The notes: generated by a model from the letters alone, not told the origin. 44,021 bases of DNA from Thermodesulfobacteriota bacterium (GCA_036397855.1 DASWID010000105.1:1-44021); one strand, 5' to 3'. Numbered from the stretch's first letter, positions 8,822-17,699 are shown. A program made the numbers and translations.

Positions 8822-9985
8822 TTAATCTTCCGATGCCGTCTCGAATTCCGACACGTCTATATCATATTTTAATCCCAAGATTCTCTTTTTTGACGGAAAA
8901 ACAATGTAAAAGGGGATTGATTCTCCCGGCATAATTCCATAGTTAAGCCCGGCTAGTCTTCTTGGGTCATTAAAATCTATATCACCGCTTTTTCTCTTTA
9001 GTTTCAATATGATAGCCTCGATCGGAAGGGTCTTAAGCTCATTTTCGGAAAGTGTATTCCCTGCATAAACTGTTTGCTCAGAAACATTCTCTCCAGCACT
9101 CTTAAACTCGCTCTTTATTTTAACGAAATTGACTGCTTTACTAGAATTATTTGTAATCTGACCAGACACTAAGTACACCAGACCATTCCTAGTAGGAACC
9201 CACCTACCGACACTACCCGTGACCACAACATCACTGGAAGCGATCTTTGGAAGTGTAAAAGCAAACTTCGATCGTAAATAATTGCCATAGGCAGAAATCT
9301 TCTCACTCGATATCAACTCAAGACTGATTAATATCGTAAAAACCGCAACAATTATTATCAGTGTAAATAATAGTATGATGATATAATTGAAAGCGCTTTT
9401 TAAGATACCACCCCCAGATTTTTTTTCGGTATAAATTACCCTTTCGGATTGATAGTAAGGTGATACCGGTGTCTCAATATTTGCTTTTGAGAGTTTCTCT
9501 CTGTCTATATCAAGCCTTTGGGAATAAGATTTTCTAACAGGAGAACCCCGTTCATGGTCTATTCCGGTTTCTAAATTGTCAGATTTAGATTCAAGCGATA
9601 CCTCGTCGGAATCATCGAATAATTTCGGATAAGTATATTGCTGAGCCTCTGTTTCACTATCTACTCGCAACTCCCGCCAATTAAAGGTTTTAGAGTAATC
9701 ACCTTTGTAATTAGCATCGAATTGTTTTTCTTTGTCGGCATTACTTTTTAAATCGACGCTTTCTTTCTCATGCCTGACTTTGGTTTCTTTTGTATCATTA
9801 CCCGGCATATCGGAAAAGTCTATTGTTTCTCCCTTATATTCAGCCTCGGATTTCCCTCGATTCAGCTCTCGTTCAAGATAAAAAACCCCACCACAATTCG
9901 AGCAACCAAACCAGATGCCCGAGGCAGTTATCTTTGACTCCTCAAGATTGTATATATTACTACAATAATTGCATCTTACAATCAT
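8822..9985 (-). CDS. MJ0042-type zinc-ribbon membrane protein with DUF3426 domain
   Basis: 387 aa. The N-terminal zinc ribbon has CxxC pairs C5/C8 and C28/C31 (MIVRCNYCSNIY, FGCSNCGGVF), typical of MJ0042/zinc_ribbon_5 modules. A long charged, low-complexity linker (about 40-190) follows, then one membrane helix around 199-222 (YIIILLFTLIIIVAVF). The C-terminal beta domain (LVYLVSGQITNNSSKAVNF, about 245-375) matches DUF3426. The predicted layout is cytoplasmic zinc ribbon, single pass, external domain. The family is common in proteobacteria and its role is unknown. It is a single gene. Confidence 0.85.
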   Translation of the reverse strand: MIVRCNYCSNIYNLEESKITASGIWFGCSNCGGVFYLERELNRGKSEAEYKGETIDFSDMPGNDTKETKVRHEKESVDLKSNADKEKQFDANYKGDYSKTFNWRELRVDSETEAQQYTYPKLFDDSDEVSLESKSDNLETGIDHERGSPVRKSYSQRLDIDREKLSKANIETPVSPYYQSERVIYTEKKSGGGILKSAFNYIIILLFTLIIIVAVFTILISLELISSEKISAYGNYLRSKFAFTLPKIASSDVVVTGSVGRWVPTRNGLVYLVSGQITNNSSKAVNFVKIKSEFKSAGENVSEQTVYAGNTLSENELKTLPIEAIILKLKRKSGDIDFNDPRRLAGLNYGIMPGESIPFYIVFPSKKRILGLKYDIDVSEFETASED

Positions 9986-10187
9986 ATCCGATGATTATCT
10001 AAATTCATTCTCAGGATACTAGCCCTAGCAACTTACGAAGCAGGATTATTTTATAGAAAATTATCGCCTATCTGGACCGATGTCAAGATTAAAGATACCT
10101 TCAATATTATGTTATGAATTTGAGATACTAAAAAGTTAATAAGATAGTCAGAAAATTTGGATAAGGAATTTTTTAATACTCTATAGA

Positions 10188-10228
10188 ATAACACTGCCAG
10201 ATCCGCCCCGGGGCTCCGGCAGTGTTAT
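10188..10228 (-). terminator. Transcription terminator of the ammonium transporter gene
   Basis: An 11-bp perfect stem (ATAACACTGCC/GGCAGTGTTAT) lies 18 bases past the amt stop codon, with GCCCCGGGGC inside the loop extending the structure. An A/T-rich stretch follows on the minus strand. It is the strongest terminator candidate in the window. Confidence 0.7.
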
Positions 10229-10245
10229 CATTATAAGCCTTACCG

Positions 10246-11616
10246 TCAAATAGAATAACTAGTTTCATTATGTTGACTCAAATCCAAACCCAATTGCTCT
10301 TCTTCTTCAGTTACCCTCAGTCCCATAGCAATCCTTAGGATAGAAAGTATAACTAGAGTACCAATAAATACGAAAACCCATGTTGCAACCACAGCGATAA
10401 ACTGAATCCAGAGCTGTTTTGGATTTCCGAAAAACAGACCGTTACTGCCGCTAGGATTAATGGCCACTGAGGCAAATAGGCCAGTAGCCAATGCACCCCA
10501 GGTTCCCCCTATCCCATGAACGCCTACGACATCGAGTGCATCATCATAACCAAGTTTAGTCTTCAGGTTAACTGCGAGGTAACAGAAAACGCCGCCTCCA
10601 ATTCCAATGATGATAGCGGACACAGGACTCACAAACCCTGCTGCAGGAGTGATTGAAACCAGACCAGCTACGGCCCCGGTCGCTGCTCCCAAAACAGTCG
10701 GTCTACCCGTGATTATCCATTCACAAAACATCCAAGTCAGAGCTGCAGAAGCTGTCGCAGTATTAGTCGTCACAAAAGCAAGGGCCGCTAGGCCATCTGA
10801 AGCAAGCGCACTACCGGCATTGAATCCAAACCACCCCACCCAAAGGAGTGAAGCACCGATAATGCTAAACGGTAAATTATGGGGTGTAATAGGTTCATAT
10901 CCATATCCAATCCTTTTACCAAACATTAATGCCGCTACCAATGCTGCCGCCCCAGAACTTATATGCACCACAGTACCCCCCGCAAAGTCCAATGCACCCA
11001 TAGATCCTATCCAACCTCCACCCCAAACCCAGTGAGCGAGAGGATCGTATATAAAAGTTGCCCATAGAAGAATGAAAGCTATAAAGGTACTGAATTTAAC
11101 CCTTTCTGCAAATGCTCCCGTTATTAGAGCAGGTGTGATAATCGCAAATGTCATTTGAAAAAACATGAAAGCGTATTGGGGAATAGTTGAAGCATAGTCA
11201 GGATTTGGATCTGGCCCAACCCCATTTAAACCAAACCAATTAAGGTTACCGACAATAGACCCTAGGTCCGGTCCGAAAGCGAGGCTGTATCCCCAGAGTA
11301 TCCATTGAACACTTATCAAAGCAGCTATGATGAAGCTGTGCATAATGGTGCCCAGGGCATTTTTCGATCTAACAAGCCCGCCATAGAAAAGGAAAAGACC
11401 CGGTATTGTCATCATCAAGACCAGGACCGAGGATGTAAACATCCACGCTGTATCCCCAGTATCGAGCCCAGCAGTTGCTACTTGTGAAATGGCGTCAGGC
11501 TTAACTTCCAAAGGTTCCTGGCCAAAGGACAAAGTCATCGGTAATATGAATGCCACCAAACTAACCAAAGGTAAAACCAATCGTTCGATTGTTATCCTCT
11601 TATTTAACCTTTCCAT
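10246..11616 (-). CDS. amtB: Ammonium channel/transporter (Amt family)
   Basis: Inner-membrane trimeric channel for ammonium uptake. It is 456 aa with a cleavable-looking N-terminal signal (residues about 12-32) and eleven expected membrane helices. Family hallmarks are GAFAERVKFSTF (168-179), D210 and pore H218 in LDFAGGTVVHISSG, GWFGFNAGSAL (261-271) and the second pore histidine H367 in VVGVHGIGGTWG. GGAGG precedes the ATG by 7 bases. A PII gene (glnK) usually accompanies amt genes, but none is adjacent here. A candidate sigma-54 promoter sits about 190 bases upstream, suggesting nitrogen-regulated expression. A terminator follows at 10188-10228. Confidence 0.96.
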   Translation of the reverse strand: MERLNKRITIERLVLPLVSLVAFILPMTLSFGQEPLEVKPDAISQVATAGLDTGDTAWMFTSSVLVLMMTIPGLFLFYGGLVRSKNALGTIMHSFIIAALISVQWILWGYSLAFGPDLGSIVGNLNWFGLNGVGPDPNPDYASTIPQYAFMFFQMTFAIITPALITGAFAERVKFSTFIAFILLWATFIYDPLAHWVWGGGWIGSMGALDFAGGTVVHISSGAAALVAALMFGKRIGYGYEPITPHNLPFSIIGASLLWVGWFGFNAGSALASDGLAALAFVTTNTATASAALTWMFCEWIITGRPTVLGAATGAVAGLVSITPAAGFVSPVSAIIIGIGGGVFCYLAVNLKTKLGYDDALDVVGVHGIGGTWGALATGLFASVAINPSGSNGLFFGNPKQLWIQFIAVVATWVFVFIGTLVILSILRIAMGLRVTEEEEQLGLDLSQHNETSYSI

Positions 11617-11808
11617 TTATGATCCTCCATTACTTAATCGATATTTAGTGGATCCTAGATAATCAGTGAAATATTTGGTACTAAATAGGAAACAATACTT
11701 TGAGGTGATTGAGCTAACACTGATAGAATGATGCTCTGGGCATGAACACTCTTTTATGCAAATATTCATCTCATACCTCTTAGTTTGCACTGCGTTAGAC
11801 TTTCAAAA

Positions 11809-11824
11809 TGCAAAATATATGCCA
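11809..11824 (-). promoter_or_regulatory. Candidate sigma-54 (RpoN) promoter for amtB
   Basis: On the minus strand the bases read TGGCATATATTTTGCA. Against the consensus TGGCAC-N5-TTGCA this matches 10 of 11 fixed positions with exact GG-to-GC spacing; the single change (C to T) is common in real sites. Transcription would start near 11797, giving an untranslated leader of about 180 bases before amtB. I did not find a clear NtrC site further upstream. Confidence 0.5.
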
Positions 11825-12170
11825 GTATTTGAGCCATTCATTTCAAGGCATAAGATGAAAAAAGACCAGGAATATTGCTTAAGGTATAAGCAGATATGCC
11901 CGTTATTTAGGCATGATCATAATGTTAAAAACTCAAATACTCTGAGAAGAATTAATAAATCAATTAATTACCGAAACAAACAGCGTTATATCGCAATTTT
12001 CCTAAAATATTTAAGAACGTATCGAATAGCCTTAGGTAGGTTCAAAATCCTAAGAGGAATAGTTTAGTGTCGACCAATATTTGACCTTCCGACTATATCC
12101 CAGCACCCACAAAAGGTCAGATCGCCACGGTTAAAATTCAGAAAGATCAGGTTTTCACACATAAAGTTGA

Positions 12171-12200
12171 AACGTCCATCAGATTGGCACGATGGATGTT
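12171..12200 (+). repeat. Stem-loop, 10-bp stem
   Basis: AACGTCCATC and GATGGATGTT pair fully (one G-U) around a 10-base loop. There is no upstream + gene for it to terminate. It may be a relic of a lost gene or a regulatory hairpin ahead of the MoxR-VWA gene. Confidence 0.35.
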
Positions 12201-12424
12201 TTAAGCAATTGTAGCTATTACCTCTATTATATAGCTTTATATCATCCTTCGCGGAGACTTTGATTGTAATCTGTTTTTCGTAACTTAATCAAAATTGACG
12301 TTCTTCGTCTCAACCTGTGCACAAATTTTGCATATCAAGCATCTATAATCTAAAGTATATTGAAAATTCTCTTATGCTTATGTAATATTTAAAGGATAAT
12401 TGTTTTGAGAAGGTAAATCATATA

Positions 12425-14533
12425 ATGAAAGATATTAATCCTTTTAAGTTGCTCAAAGAAGAGATGGACAAACTCGTTATAGGACATGAAGATGTCAAAA
12501 TGTCCTTGCTATTAGGTGTCCTATCAAGAGAGCATATATATATCGAAGGTCCCCCTGGCACTGCCAAAACGATGCTTGCCGAAATTATTTCTAAGGCGGC
12601 TCATTTGAAGTTTTTCTTTTACCAGTTGCACAGGGATACAAGGCTTTCGGAACTCGTAGGTGATCTGGTTATTTCAAAAGAGACACTAGATACCGGTGAA
12701 TTGATTAAGCAAAGGATTGTAAAGGGTGGTATTTTAACCTCAGAAATTTGTCTTCTTGATGATATTTCTCGTGCACCAGGCGAGTCGTTAAATGTCTTAC
12801 TAAGAATCCTGAATGAGAGAAAATTCCTGGAAGAGCGTATTCCTCTTCTTACGGCAATTGCTACGAGCAACCCAACTGCTGATGAATATTATAACGAGCC
12901 GCTTGACCCGGCTAATCTAGATCGTTTCGTACTCCAGATAAACGCTCAAGGACTATCTTACGGCAAGAAGTGGAATGAAGCGAAAGAAGTTATAAAGCTA
13001 TATACGGAACATCCATTAGATTATGAAGTGCCGACAAGGGTGTCTAAGGAAGTCTTTGATGAATATTATCAAAGGCTTAATACAGTAGTCATTCCCTCAG
13101 ACGTACAAGATGGACTCGCAAACTTTGTTACAACACTTATCGAAGATTATGGTCTAAATGAATCTAATTCACTGATCTCTGACAGGACATTTTTCGTAAA
13201 ATCGCTCAAGATAATCAGATCCCATGCCCTCATTAATAACAGGGAAACATGCGGTCTGCAAGACCTCATGGCCCTTAAATATATGACGGCATTCCGTCTG
13301 CCTGGGGAAATGTTTAAGAGAATCGAAGAAATCATTGAGGATGTAATTTCAAAAAAAAAAACAACCAAGGATACAACAAGCAAATTAGAACCGCAGACAT
13401 CTGAATTTGATCAGGATCTACCAGGGGATCAACCAAGAAAATCGCCTGACCAAGAACAAAATAAACAAAAAGACCAACTTTCCGAAGCCCGAAAGACATT
13501 CCTCCAAGCCCTAAAAGAGCTGAAAGATAATATTCAGAAGGAAAGCCCTAGCGGTGCCCCTCCTTCGGATCAAAACCTTTCAGATGATGGTAGTGGACAC
13601 GAAAGTGGAATAGAAGACTCGAGTGATGACCGTGTGCTGCCATTTTCAGAAAAGGTTTACGCAAGTAAGTCCCCACGTCCAGGAGATGAAGAAGAATACT
13701 GGATTGGCGGGAAAAAAATCTATTCGAGTGCTGATAATGTCAAGATAATCATGAAAGTTCTTGAGGGCAATATCCAGAGGAGTATGGCATTAGACGCTCC
13801 TCATCCCGGAGGATTACCCAGAAGATGGAAGAAGATGAATTACTTTGAAGAAATGGAAGACGTAGATCTCTTTGAAGGAATTTTCTGGGCTGAACATACA
13901 ACACCGACGCTTCCAAGGGTTCACAAACGAGAAAAGGAAGTCATGGGCGGGGAACTTGCAATTCTCAGGGATGTTAGTACCTCAATGATGGGTGTTTATA
14001 GTGAGTGGTCTTCCTCAGTAGTCCTAGGAGTAATTGAGCTTGCGAGGGTCAAGAAGATGAAGGTTGGTTATATCGAATTTAATCACCGTTCCTACATGTA
14101 CAAGCGAAACTCGAAATTCTTTACAAGAGATTACCACTGGATGATGGACCTCGCCTCGAAGAACGAGTGCTCAGGTAATACAAATTATGAGGATGCATTA
14201 AAGGGGGCCCTCTCCGAATTCAAAGGTAGAGGACTCAGAAATAAGCACATTCTCTTTATAACAGATGGTATTCCCACTTCAGGTGATTGTGAGGTTCCCA
14301 ATGAAAGAGTTAGGGCAAAAAAGCTTGGAGTCTGCATTCACTCTATATTTATAGGTTCTAAGAATTATCCAAAGATACTTGAGAGGATCTCTAGTGAAAC
14401 AAGTGGAACTCAGTTTATCGCATCACGGGAAAGAGACGGTATTATAAGAATAGAAAGAAAAGAAAAGAAATACCTTGCACCTAAGATCGAAAAACAGCAT
14501 ATAGATCCTTTTACTAAGGCGTTTTCCCGATAG
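12425..14533 (+). CDS. MoxR-type AAA+ ATPase fused to a VWA domain
   Basis: 702 aa. Residues 1-300 are a MoxR/RavA-like AAA+ module: Walker A GPPGTAKT (42-49), Walker B LLDDISRA (110-117), sensor-like TSNP (147-150) and the NLDRF arginine motif (164-168). Residues about 310-420 form a charged, disordered linker. Residues about 505-700 are a von Willebrand A domain with an intact metal site (MIDAS): D516-V-S518-T-S520, T586 and D614. MoxR and VWA proteins usually come from neighbouring genes (RavA/ViaA, NorQ/NorD) and act as a chaperone inserting or removing cofactors; here both are one chain, as in magnesium-chelatase ChlD but with an intact ATPase. The substrate is unknown and the flanking genes give no hint. 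Its 3' end overlaps mltG tail to tail by 20 bases. Confidence 0.88.
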   Translation: MKDINPFKLLKEEMDKLVIGHEDVKMSLLLGVLSREHIYIEGPPGTAKTMLAEIISKAAHLKFFFYQLHRDTRLSELVGDLVISKETLDTGELIKQRIVKGGILTSEICLLDDISRAPGESLNVLLRILNERKFLEERIPLLTAIATSNPTADEYYNEPLDPANLDRFVLQINAQGLSYGKKWNEAKEVIKLYTEHPLDYEVPTRVSKEVFDEYYQRLNTVVIPSDVQDGLANFVTTLIEDYGLNESNSLISDRTFFVKSLKIIRSHALINNRETCGLQDLMALKYMTAFRLPGEMFKRIEEIIEDVISKKKTTKDTTSKLEPQTSEFDQDLPGDQPRKSPDQEQNKQKDQLSEARKTFLQALKELKDNIQKESPSGAPPSDQNLSDDGSGHESGIEDSSDDRVLPFSEKVYASKSPRPGDEEEYWIGGKKIYSSADNVKIIMKVLEGNIQRSMALDAPHPGGLPRRWKKMNYFEEMEDVDLFEGIFWAEHTTPTLPRVHKREKEVMGGELAILRDVSTSMMGVYSEWSSSVVLGVIELARVKKMKVGYIEFNHRSYMYKRNSKFFTRDYHWMMDLASKNECSGNTNYEDALKGALSEFKGRGLRNKHILFITDGIPTSGDCEVPNERVRAKKLGVCIHSIFIGSKNYPKILERISSETSGTQFIASRERDGIIRIERKEKKYLAPKIEKQHIDPFTKAFSR

Positions 14534-15536
14534 TTCTCGATCGCTTTTGATATTTGTTCACCGCCTTACGATGATCCCTGTAACTTGTCGAAAATTCGTG
14601 CCTTCCTTCACCCTTTGACACAAAGTACAGATAATTGAAATGGGTCGGATTTAGAGCCGCTTCGAGCGATGCTTTACCTGGGTTTGCTATTGGTCCTGGG
14701 GGAAGACCTGAGATTATATAAGTATTATAGTTTGATGTCGTTTTCAATTTTTCCCTCGTTAGATCTCCATCGAAATTATTACCCAATGCGTATATCACAG
14801 TCGGATCACTTTCTAAACGCATACCGAGCTTCAGGCGATTATGAAATACCTCCGATATCATATTTCTTTCTGATGGCTCTCCTGTTTCCTTCTCGATGAT
14901 TGATGCCAACGTTACTATCTCTTGATCAGTAAGATTGATTTCATCTCTCCGGATCTTAAGAGAATTCCAAATAATTTTAAATCTTGATGTCATCATATTA
15001 ATAAGCTCGTCAGCAGTGACACCCTTCTTGTAATAATAGGTTTCAGGGAAAAGATAACCTTCAAAGCTGCTCAATGGTTTTCCAATAAGTTCTTTCGCAA
15101 GATCAGCTCTTGTGGCCTTCTCAATGAATTCTCTCCTGGAAATGACTCCCTTTGTTTCAAGGAGATCTGCTATCTCATTGATATTAAGTCCTTCAGGGAT
15201 GGTTATTTTTCTTACTATTACATCGCCACGTGCTATTTTTTCGATCACATCTGACATCGATTCTCCTGGGCTAAATTCGTATTCCCCAGCTTGCAACCTA
15301 TTGTGTTTCCCTTTGAACATAACATACAGGATGAAGATCTTATCGCTTTTCACAACTCCACATTTTTCGATCTTAGTTGCGATTTCACGCAGCCCCGTCC
15401 CTCGCGATATTTCAAAGATTACTTTCTTTGTATTGGATGGAACAAAATAGTTAAAATAGACAAAGCATACAGAGGGTATTAATAATACTATTAACGTTAA
15501 GGATATTATGGATAATCTATTCTTCAGAAACTTCAT
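14514..15536 (-). CDS. mltG: Endolytic murein transglycosylase MltG (YceG-like)
   Basis: Cuts nascent glycan strands of peptidoglycan at the inner membrane and so sets chain length. The 340-aa protein has one N-terminal membrane helix (about 8-30), a LysM-like segment (about 37-110) and the catalytic YceG domain. The active-site region is TLASIIEKETGEPSERN (209-225), with the catalytic Glu in EKET, followed by NRLKLGMRLESDPTVIYALG, the family signature. It lies 26 bases after proB on the same strand and is probably cotranscribed. Its last 20 bases overlap the convergent MoxR-VWA gene. Confidence 0.95.
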   Translation of the reverse strand: MKFLKNRLSIISLTLIVLLIPSVCFVYFNYFVPSNTKKVIFEISRGTGLREIATKIEKCGVVKSDKIFILYVMFKGKHNRLQAGEYEFSPGESMSDVIEKIARGDVIVRKITIPEGLNINEIADLLETKGVISRREFIEKATRADLAKELIGKPLSSFEGYLFPETYYYKKGVTADELINMMTSRFKIIWNSLKIRRDEINLTDQEIVTLASIIEKETGEPSERNMISEVFHNRLKLGMRLESDPTVIYALGNNFDGDLTREKLKTTSNYNTYIISGLPPGPIANPGKASLEAALNPTHFNYLYFVSKGEGRHEFSTSYRDHRKAVNKYQKRSRTIGKTP

Positions 15537-15562
15537 TTTGAAGATTCGTCAGGTCAAATCAA

Positions 15563-16711
15563 TTAAGGCTTTTCTTTCAAAATTACAACCAAATCATCCC
15601 TATGAATTATTTCGTCGCCATACTTATATCCGAGTATGCTTTCAATACTGGTTGATTTTGCGCCAACTATTTTTCTTATCTCATCAGAACCGTAACTGGC
15701 AAGTCCCCTCGCAACTTCAAATCCATTTTCATCTATACATCTCACCGATTCACCCAATTCAAAATCACCTTTAACCCCTATTATCCCGGATGGAAGCAGG
15801 CTTTTCCCCAAGGAAGCTATAGCTCTTTTTGCCCCATTGTCTATTATTAAATCTCCCGATGGCTTAAGTGTAAATGCGATCCAATGCTTTCTCCCTCTAA
15901 TCCTCTCATGAGATGGGAGGAAAAGCGTGCCAATCTTCTCTCCCGAAAATATATTCGCCAGTGTAGACGACCTCTTCCCATTTGCTATAATGGTAGGAAC
16001 CCCAAAGGCGGCCGCTGCCTTGGCTGCCTCGATCTTCGTTTTCATGCCTCCGGTTGTTGTCCTTCCAAAAGTCTTACCTGCCATTTTTTGTATTTCTTTG
16101 TCTATTTCATTTATTACGGAAATAAATTCAGCATCTCTGTGATTTCGAGGATCATTTGTATATAGTCCATCAATATTTGTAAGAAGAACGAGAAGATCAG
16201 CCTCTACCAGACTTGTTACAAGTGCTGCAAGATTGTCGTTGTCTCCAAACATAATTTCTTCCACAGCCACTGTATCGTTCTCATTAACAATCGGAATAAT
16301 TCCAATTCTTAGTAGTGTAAGAAGGGTTTTTCTAGCGTTTAAAAATCTCCTCCTGTCAGCAAGCCCATCATGCGTCAGGAGTATTTGGGCAACCCTCTCT
16401 CCAAACTCAGAAAAAGCGCGTTCATAATTCCACATCAAAGCGCTTTGTCCACATGCTGCGATAGCTTGCTTCATTGGAACATCTCTGGCCTTTTCCTTAA
16501 GGCCGAGCTTCTTCATTCCAGAGGCTATTGCCCCAGAAGATACTACAACCGTTTCAATCTTTTTAGATTTTAATTGTGAAATGTCATTAGCAATCTCATA
16601 AAACACAGAATCTTGTAGCTCTCCATTTTCGTCTGTGAGTACACTGCTACCTATCTTTACTACTACCCTTTTTACCTTTGAAATAAGGGGCTTCCTGTCT
16701 AGTCTTTTCAT
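15563..16711 (-). CDS. proB: Glutamate 5-kinase with PUA domain
   Basis: Phosphorylates glutamate, the first step of proline synthesis. At 382 aa it is the long, E. coli-type form: an amino-acid-kinase domain (about 14-265) with VVVKIGSSVLTDENG, VVSSGAIASGMKKLGL and NENDTVAVEEIMFGDNDN, then a C-terminal PUA domain (about 283-360, GDLIIDNGAKRAIASLGKSL). Proline normally inhibits this enzyme allosterically. The usual partners proA or obgE are not next to it in the window; mltG follows directly. Confidence 0.96.
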   Translation of the reverse strand: MKRLDRKPLISKVKRVVVKIGSSVLTDENGELQDSVFYEIANDISQLKSKKIETVVVSSGAIASGMKKLGLKEKARDVPMKQAIAACGQSALMWNYERAFSEFGERVAQILLTHDGLADRRRFLNARKTLLTLLRIGIIPIVNENDTVAVEEIMFGDNDNLAALVTSLVEADLLVLLTNIDGLYTNDPRNHRDAEFISVINEIDKEIQKMAGKTFGRTTTGGMKTKIEAAKAAAAFGVPTIIANGKRSSTLANIFSGEKIGTLFLPSHERIRGRKHWIAFTLKPSGDLIIDNGAKRAIASLGKSLLPSGIIGVKGDFELGESVRCIDENGFEVARGLASYGSDEIRKIVGAKSTSIESILGYKYGDEIIHRDDLVVILKEKP

Positions 16712-16838
16712 AGGAGTTAAATGCCTATTATTCTACCTAAAAAGAGATGAGTAGAGAAAAGAATTGCCTGGAGGTCAAGCTTATTTGCGGTTGGACAAAT
16801 ATATCTACATAAATATTATCTGCGTATTCAATTTCACC

Positions 16839-16863
16839 GTAGGAGAGGCTTCTAGCCTCGATA
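16839..16863 (+). repeat. REP-like palindrome, 5'-GTAG type, upstream of RAYT
   Basis: Starts GTAGGAGAGGCTTCTAGCCT and ends CGATA; the stem is GAGGCT/AGCCTC. It shares the GTAGGAG head and CGATA tail with the elements downstream of the transposase at 17394-17515. Confidence 0.75.
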
Positions 16864-16899
16864 TTATTTAAGCACTATAATTTAATTAGGTTATCAAAA

Positions 16900-17364
16900 A
16901 TGTTTAAATCAACTCCAAAACAAAAATCTATTCGTCAAGGCCGCTCCAGCGAAAACGAACTATTTTACTTCTTCACCGCCGTTACCCATAATCGTACCAA
17001 AATCTTTCTTAACAAAAATGCAGCGGAAATTGTGTTAAATACTCTTAAGTGGCTGGATCAAAAAGAACGAATTAATCTAATAGCCTGTGTAATCATGCCA
17101 GATCACCTTCATTTTATTGCACAGCTTAAAGAAACATCAATTCCTAAGCTTATGCATTCTCTAAAAAGCTATTCCGCCAATGAGATAAATAATGCTTTAG
17201 AAAGAAAAGGGCATGTCTGGCAAAGCCAATATTATGAGAGGGGAATAAGAAATGAGAAATCGTTGATGGATTTGGTGAAGTATTGTTTAGAGAACCCCGT
17301 GAGAAAAGGGCTGGCAGATGACTTCAAAGATTATGCGTTTTGGTATTGTAAATATGAAATTTAG
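16900..17364 (+). CDS. REP-associated tyrosine transposase (RAYT, Y1 superfamily)
   Basis: A 154-aa single-strand DNA transposase-like enzyme of the IS200/IS605 Y1 group. The HUH metal motif is H69-L-H71 in IMPDHLHFIAQL. The candidate catalytic tyrosine is Y111 or Y112 in VWQSQYYERGIRNEKS, and KYCLENPVRKGL is the usual C-terminal motif. RAYTs are single-copy housekeeping-like genes flanked by REP palindromes that they are thought to process. Here one GTAG-headed palindrome lies upstream and at least three downstream, so the pairing is seen directly. The reading frame is intact. The ribosome site is weak. Confidence 0.9.
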   Translation: MFKSTPKQKSIRQGRSSENELFYFFTAVTHNRTKIFLNKNAAEIVLNTLKWLDQKERINLIACVIMPDHLHFIAQLKETSIPKLMHSLKSYSANEINNALERKGHVWQSQYYERGIRNEKSLMDLVKYCLENPVRKGLADDFKDYAFWYCKYEI

Positions 17365-17393
17365 TCATAAATTCTCCTACCTACATATATCAT

Positions 17394-17515
17394 TATCGCG
17401 GCAGGGATGCCGCTCCTACGGTGCGGGAAATCTTTTTTTCTATCGCGCCTGGAAGGCGCTCGTACGAAAAAATTACAAATTCCATATCCCCCTGTAGGAG
17501 GGGCTTCCTTCGATG
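17394..17515. repeat. Cluster of three REP-like palindromes downstream of RAYT
   Basis: 17394-17419 reads TATCGCGGCAGGGATGCCGC then TCCTAC (minus orientation). 17441-17465 reads TATCGCGCCTGGAAGGCGCT then CGTAC (minus orientation). 17494-17515 begins GTAGGAGGGGCTTCCTTCGA (plus orientation, decayed stem). Head-to-tail opposed copies resemble the paired BIME arrangement described for REPs. Confidence 0.75.
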
Positions 17516-17562
17516 AACTCAAGACAGGTCCAGCCTCGAGTATTCTTAAGTGCTGGTTTTTC

Positions 17563-17591
17563 TTGACAATCTTATCACGCCTCGCTATCTT
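17563..17591 (+). promoter_or_regulatory. Sigma-70 promoter of tRNA-Gly
   Basis: Perfect -35 TTGACA (17563-17568), exact 17-base spacer, -10 TATCTT (17586-17591). The expected start point is about 6 bases before the mature tRNA. Confidence 0.65.
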
Positions 17592-17603
17592 TAAAACCTG
17601 AAA

Positions 17604-17680
17604 GCGGGAATAGCTCAGTTGGCTAGAGCGTCTCCTTGCCAAGGAGAAGGTCGCGGGTTCGAATCCCGTTTCCCGCTCCA
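17604..17680 (+). tRNA. tRNA-Gly (anticodon GCC), CCA encoded
   Basis: Full cloverleaf: acceptor GCGGGAA/TTCCCGC, D stem GCTC/GAGC, anticodon stem TCTCC/GGAGA with loop TTGCCAA (anticodon GCC at 17638-17640), T arm GCGGG-TTCGAAT-CCCGT. Discriminator T and CCA are encoded at 17677-17680. Confidence 0.97.
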
Positions 17681-17699
17681 GTAAAAAATTAGACCTGAT

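Larger units (their letters stand above)
11617..12424. other. 808-base intergenic region between divergent genes
   Basis: Separates amtB (leftward) from the MoxR-VWA gene (rightward). It holds the candidate sigma-54 promoter at 11809-11824 and a stem-loop at 12171-12200. A 103-codon ORF (11756-12067) has no ribosome site, odd composition and overlaps the sigma-54 site, so I do not call it. Confidence 0.5.

Noticed and set aside
11756-12067. 103-codon + ORF upstream of amtB
   Set aside because: No ribosome site, basic and Tyr/Ile-rich composition typical of AT-rich noncoding DNA, and it overlaps the sigma-54-like site.
12066-12200. Possible relic of an IS21-type insertion end (GTGTCGACCAATATTTGACC and following)
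   Set aside because: The wording recalls insertion-sequence ends, but I see no partner repeat, no transposase fragment and cannot search; not strong enough to call.
17361-17642. 93-codon - ORF across REPs and tRNA-Gly
   Set aside because: Covers palindromes and a tRNA gene on the other strand; chance reading frame.
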